Assembly: GCA_947470885.1 (NCBI GenBank)
Contig: CANIXE010000115.1
Location: 1 to 7,092 of the forward strand
Source: Planctomycetota bacterium
GTDB lineage: Bacteria > Planctomycetota > UBA11346
Length of the DNA: 7,092 nucleotides
Reading direction: 5' to 3'
Shown: positions 4,686 to 7,092 of the stretch, in pieces
How positions within the stretch are numbered: position 1 is the stretch's first letter
How the letters are laid out: each line of letters starts with the position of its first letter
Program-made: the position numbers and the translations under genes
The notes under the pieces: generated by a model
Told to the model about the DNA's origin: nothing
The model's input: the letters and a program-made list of their open reading frames with translations, nothing else
The model's database searches: none

Positions 4686-5455
4686 TGGATCTGTCCGCCC
4701 TCAGCCACATCTACGCCCAGGTACCGGCCCTCATGCTGGTGCTGGCCCGGATCGGCGCCCTGTTTGCCGCCGCACCTCTGGTGGGCGGGCCCTATGCGCC
4801 GGCCACGGTGAAGGCTCTCCTGGCGATGGCGGTGGGGTTAATCCTGCTGCCGGGCATCGACGCTCCGGTGGTGATCCTGAATGGCGGCTTCGTCCTCCAG
4901 ATCGCCCGGGAATTCCTGTTGGGTCTCAGCCTGGGTTTCCTGATGAACCTCTATTTCCAAGGGGTGAAGATGGGCGGCGAACTGATCAATCGCCACGCGG
5001 GCTTCAGCGCCGCGGAAAATTTCGACCCCGAGGCGGACATCGGCGCCGGCCCCATGGGGGATTTGCTGCACCTGGCCCTGGTCCTGTTGTTTTTCGCGGT
5101 GGACGGGCACCACCTATTCCTCGCGGTCCTGGCCAAAAGCTTCACGGTCATCCCCCTGGGTGGTTGGTCGATGAGCCCCCAAGTCCAGGACGTTTTGTGG
5201 CGCAGCGTTGCCGACAGCTGGCGGATCGCCCTGTTGATCAGCTTCCCCGTGCTGTCGGCGATCATGGCCATCACCGTGGCCGAGGGTGTGATCACCCGGG
5301 CGGTACCCCAGATCAACGTCATGCACCTGAGCTTCGCGGTGAAGATCGGGGTGTCCCTGTCGGTGGTCTACGCCGGCCTGCCCGCCGCGGTGGCGATGCT
5401 GGGCAGCGTGCTCCTGACCATGCAGACCGTGGTCTGGGTAGCGATGGGATCGTAG
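4685..5455 (+). CDS. fliR: Flagellar export gate protein FliR
   Basis: FliR completes the FliP-FliQ-FliR export gate and is a multi-pass membrane protein. The 256-residue length is normal for the family. Visible features are hydrophobic segments at about 11-31, 42-58, 68-92, 125-150, 180-205 and 215-250. Family stretches include FLLGLSLGFLMNLYFQGVKMGGELI (about 77-101), FSAAENFDPEADIG (107-120), LLHLALVLLFFAVDGHHLFL (127-146) and GVITRAVPQINVMHLSFAVKIGVSL (about 201-225). The ATG at 4685 overlaps the fliQ stop; longer in-frame starts upstream would read through fliQ in another frame. The usual next gene, flhB, is absent here: a convergent rpsU transcription unit follows instead. Confidence 0.96.
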   Translation: MDLSALSHIYAQVPALMLVLARIGALFAAAPLVGGPYAPATVKALLAMAVGLILLPGIDAPVVILNGGFVLQIAREFLLGLSLGFLMNLYFQGVKMGGELINRHAGFSAAENFDPEADIGAGPMGDLLHLALVLLFFAVDGHHLFLAVLAKSFTVIPLGGWSMSPQVQDVLWRSVADSWRIALLISFPVLSAIMAITVAEGVITRAVPQINVMHLSFAVKIGVSLSVVYAGLPAAVAMLGSVLLTMQTVVWVAMGS

Positions 5456-5460
5456 CTGTT

Positions 5461-5498
5461 GGAAATAAAGATACCCACGCCGATTCAGCGTGGGTATC
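5461..5498 (-). terminator. Rho-independent terminator of rpsU
   Basis: A perfect 11-bp stem (5470-5480 GATACCCACGC with 5488-5498 GCGTGGGTATC) has a 7-base loop. Read on the minus strand it is followed by TTTATTT at about 5469-5463. It lies 36 bases past the rpsU stop. On the plus strand the bases after the stem are C/G-rich, so it should not act as an efficient intrinsic terminator for fliR, though the hairpin could protect the fliR mRNA 3' end. Confidence 0.85.
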
Positions 5499-5510
5499 CC
5501 AGGGGCGGCA

Positions 5511-5527
5511 ACCGGCCAAAGGCCGGT
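5511..5527. repeat. Small GC-rich hairpin near the rpsU 3' end
   Basis: ACCGGCC-AAA-GGCCGGT forms a perfect 7-bp stem with a 3-base loop, between the rpsU stop and the main terminator. No T-tract follows on either strand. It may assist termination or stabilise the transcript end. Confidence 0.45.
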
Positions 5528-5534
5528 CGACAGC

Positions 5535-5747
5535 TCAGCGCTTCTTGAGGGCGCGGGCAGCCTCGGCCTTTTCGGCTTCGAGGCGCTTTTCCAGCTTCCG
5601 GCTTTCCCGGCGCTTCACTTCGCTGGGCTTGTCGTAGTAAAGATTCTTCTTGATGTCCTTGGTCAGACCTTCCTTCTCGCAACGCTTCTTGAAGCGGCGC
5701 AGGGTCTTTTCCAGGGGCTCACCATTCCGGGCTTCTACGCGAATCAT
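5535..5747 (-). CDS. rpsU: 30S ribosomal protein S21
   Basis: S21 is a small basic protein of the 30S subunit near the anti-Shine-Dalgarno end of 16S rRNA, with a role in translation initiation. The 70-residue product is typical in length. Residues 1-30 read MIRVEARNGEPLEKTLRRFK followed by KRCEKEGLTK, and residues 31-70 are rich in Lys, Arg, Glu and Ala with YYDKPSEVKRRESRKLEKRL, the standard S21 pattern. AGAGG lies about 12 bases before the ATG and a second AGG lies four bases before it. The gene is convergent to fliR and has its own terminator. It follows the sulfotransferase-like gene by 74 bases, so it may be cotranscribed or have its own promoter. Confidence 0.95.
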   Translation of the reverse strand: MIRVEARNGEPLEKTLRRFKKRCEKEGLTKDIKKNLYYDKPSEVKRRESRKLEKRLEAEKAEAARALKKR

Positions 5748-5783
5748 GTGACCTACAGTCCTCTCGGGTTCAGCGGGGCGGGG

Positions 5784-5810
5784 ATGCTACGGTGGAGGTC
5801 GGTTTGGCAA
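5784..5810 (-). promoter_or_regulatory. Weak candidate sigma-70-type promoter for rpsU
   Basis: On the minus strand, TTGCCA (5810-5805) and TAGCAT (5789-5784) resemble the -35 and -10 boxes with five of six and four of six matches. The spacer is only 15 bases, shorter than the usual 16-18. It sits in the 74-base gap before rpsU. The call is tentative. Confidence 0.25.
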
Positions 5811-5821
5811 GGGTGATCTTT

Positions 5822-7092
5822 TCACCCTGCTCCGCCTCCCGAAGCATGCCAACCCGGATCCACCTCGGCGGCCCGGGTCCGGTCGGCCTTGGCTCCGGCG
5901 GAATCCCCCAGGCGTTCCTTCCAGGTCGCCCGACGGAACAGCAGTCGGCCTTGGCGCCAGGGCGGGGCCGCCGCCAGGGCGGATTCCAGATGGGCGAATG
6001 CGCTGACGGCCTCGCCCTGGGCCCAGGCCCATTCCGCTCGGCGGGCGTGGACCCGGAACGGATACAGAGCCACGGGCACCAGGGCCGCCGCTGCGGCATC
6101 GGCCTCGGCCAGCCGGCCGGCGGCATGAAGGGCGGTGGGTAGCAGGTGTCGGGCTTCGTAAAGGGGCTCAGCCTGGCGGCACGCCAATTCCAGATGCTCG
6201 GCGGCGGCAGCGGCATCCTTTCGATCCAGATGGGCCTTGGCGATGAGCAGGTGCCGTAACCCCACGGATAGCCGACTCGCCAGATTCTGATCGGCCAAAA
6301 TTCCCAGCAGCACGTCTCCCCGGTGGGACCCCAGGCAAGCGGTGGCGATGGGGGCCAAGGGCGCAGCGGGGTCGGCGACGGCGCAGGCTTCACCGGCGAT
6401 TCGCCGGGCCGCGGCATCATCACCCCCGGCCAGGGCCTGGCGAAACCGCTCCAGGGCCTGCCAGGGGAAGGATGTCGCCCCGGCGGAATCCGCGGTCCCG
6501 CCCGCCAACTGACGCCAGAGGCGTTCGCATGTCCCCAGAAGTTCCGGCGTGCCGGTGGGCCCGTCCCCCGCGCCATGGTGGACCAGATCCGGCACGTAGG
6601 CCGTGGCCAGGGCCGTGGGGTCCGGGGTCAGGCCCAGGGATGCACCCATTGTGACAACGGCGGCGGTGAACTCCCCGGCGGGCAGGGCGAAATCCAACAC
6701 CGGGCAGCCAGCGCCAGTCAAAGCCCGGTTGTGGGCCAGCCACAAGGCCAAGCCCTCGTCCACGGGCATCTGCCGCCAGGCCAGCAGGGAGCGGGCCACC
6801 GCAAGAGGATGCCGAACCACGCCAATCAGACGGTGGGGCACCGGAGAGGCCCGCCAAAAGGGCAGGGTCAGGAGCGTGCGGGGATCCTTCAGCAGGGCAG
6901 GCCGGCCATCAGGCATCAGGGCCAGCAGGCGGTCCCGCTCGGCGGCTTGGGCGTCCGTCCAGCGCACCTCGTCCGGGGCCTCCAACCAATGCCCGCCAGA
7001 ATGGGCCAGCACATCATCGTTAAGCCGGACCAGGGCGGTGGCTTCGTGGTGGCCCTTGGGGTTGTCCCAGTTGCGCAAGCTGTCGCCGGGCA
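5822..7092 (-). CDS. Sulfotransferase-family protein with repeat-rich C-terminus (5'-truncated by window)
   Basis: The frame is open from the right edge (reading PGDSLRNWDNPKGHHE) to a TGA at 5822, about 422 codons; the N-terminus lies outside. The DNPKGHHE stretch matches the early region of PAPS-dependent sulfotransferases, whose P-loop-like G-x-R-S-G-T-S motif would lie just upstream. Counting from the TTG at 7078, LKDPRTLLTLPFWR is at about 63-76 and LIGVVRHPLAVARSLLAWR at 84-102. The latter matches the 3'-phosphate binding motif, R-x-P with a following S. Residues about 200-418 are Ala-rich paired helices resembling tetratricopeptide repeats, without clean consensus. Sulfotransferases move sulfate from PAPS to sugars, lipids or proteins; the substrate here cannot be read. 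An internal TTG at 7078 is in frame, but a start there would cut the conserved N-terminus. Confidence 0.75.
   Translation of the reverse strand, partial: PGDSLRNWDNPKGHHEATALVRLNDDVLAHSGGHWLEAPDEVRWTDAQAAERDRLLALMPDGRPALLKDPRTLLTLPFWRASPVPHRLIGVVRHPLAVARSLLAWRQMPVDEGLALWLAHNRALTGAGCPVLDFALPAGEFTAAVVTMGASLGLTPDPTALATAYVPDLVHHGAGDGPTGTPELLGTCERLWRQLAGGTADSAGATSFPWQALERFRQALAGGDDAAARRIAGEACAVADPAAPLAPIATACLGSHRGDVLLGILADQNLASRLSVGLRHLLIAKAHLDRKDAAAAAEHLELACRQAEPLYEARHLLPTALHAAGRLAEADAAAAALVPVALYPFRVHARRAEWAWAQGEAVSAFAHLESALAAAPPWRQGRLLFRRATWKERLGDSAGAKADRTRAAEVDPGWHASGGGAG

Noticed and set aside
5470..5498. Bidirectional terminator shared by fliR and rpsU
   Set aside because: A T-rich tail is present only on the minus strand, so only rpsU termination is supported.
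5770..6576. 268-codon minus-strand open frame overlapping the sulfotransferase gene
   Set aside because: It is a different frame of the same strand with Pro/Trp/Arg-rich content. The competing frame has sulfotransferase motifs and remains open to the window edge.

Overview
The window is a high-GC bacterial chromosome segment from a flagellated organism. Its centre is the flagellar export-gate cluster fliO-fliP-fliQ-fliR (+ strand, 2776-5455). It is flanked on both sides by minus-strand genes. To the left are a two-gene signalling module (a small KPGMVL-type protein and an HDOD protein) and a 3'-truncated class II glycyl-tRNA synthetase. To the right are rpsU (ribosomal protein S21) and a 5'-truncated sulfotransferase with a repeat-rich C-terminus. 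Taxonomic placement is inference only. The single-chain alpha2-type GlyRS with a DCxxSKxRxRAD stretch, the GGGAGCGC-type palindromic repeats, S21 and a sigma-54-like flagellar promoter together suggest a lineage in or near the PVC group (Planctomycetota, Verrucomicrobiota or Lentisphaerota). No single gene here proves that.

Layout. Positions 1-1323 (-) hold glyQS, running off the left edge. Positions 1374-2231 (-) hold the HDOD protein and 2228-2650 (-) the small KPGMVL protein; their ends overlap as ATGA. Positions 2651-2775 are a divergent control region. It has a 15-bp palindrome just before the small gene and a very good sigma-54 -24/-12 match reading toward fliO. That match is itself an inverted repeat and could be read weakly in the other direction too. 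Then come fliO (2776-3300), a 24-codon mini-ORF (3297-3371), fliP (3368-4222), a 190-bp spacer full of palindromic repeats, fliQ (4413-4685) and fliR (4685-5455). A hairpin at 5470-5498 with a T-rich tail on the minus strand ends the convergent rpsU unit (5535-5747). The sulfotransferase-like gene (5822-7092, -) lies upstream of rpsU.

How the genes fit together. FliP, FliQ and FliR form the membrane core of the flagellar type III export gate, and FliO helps FliP assemble. The divergent HDOD pair may be regulatory and may share control with the flagellar operon. The most unusual structure is in the spacers of the operon. Members of a short dispersed repeat family (a GGGAGCGC head plus a small hairpin with an NCCA loop) sit between fliO and fliP and between fliP and fliQ. 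The fliO-fliP copy is bracketed by a 29-bp direct repeat with one mismatch that duplicates the fliO-stop/fliP-start junction. This leaves a mini-ORF that overlaps the fliO stop at its start and the fliP start at its end, so ATGA-type coupling could survive the insertion.
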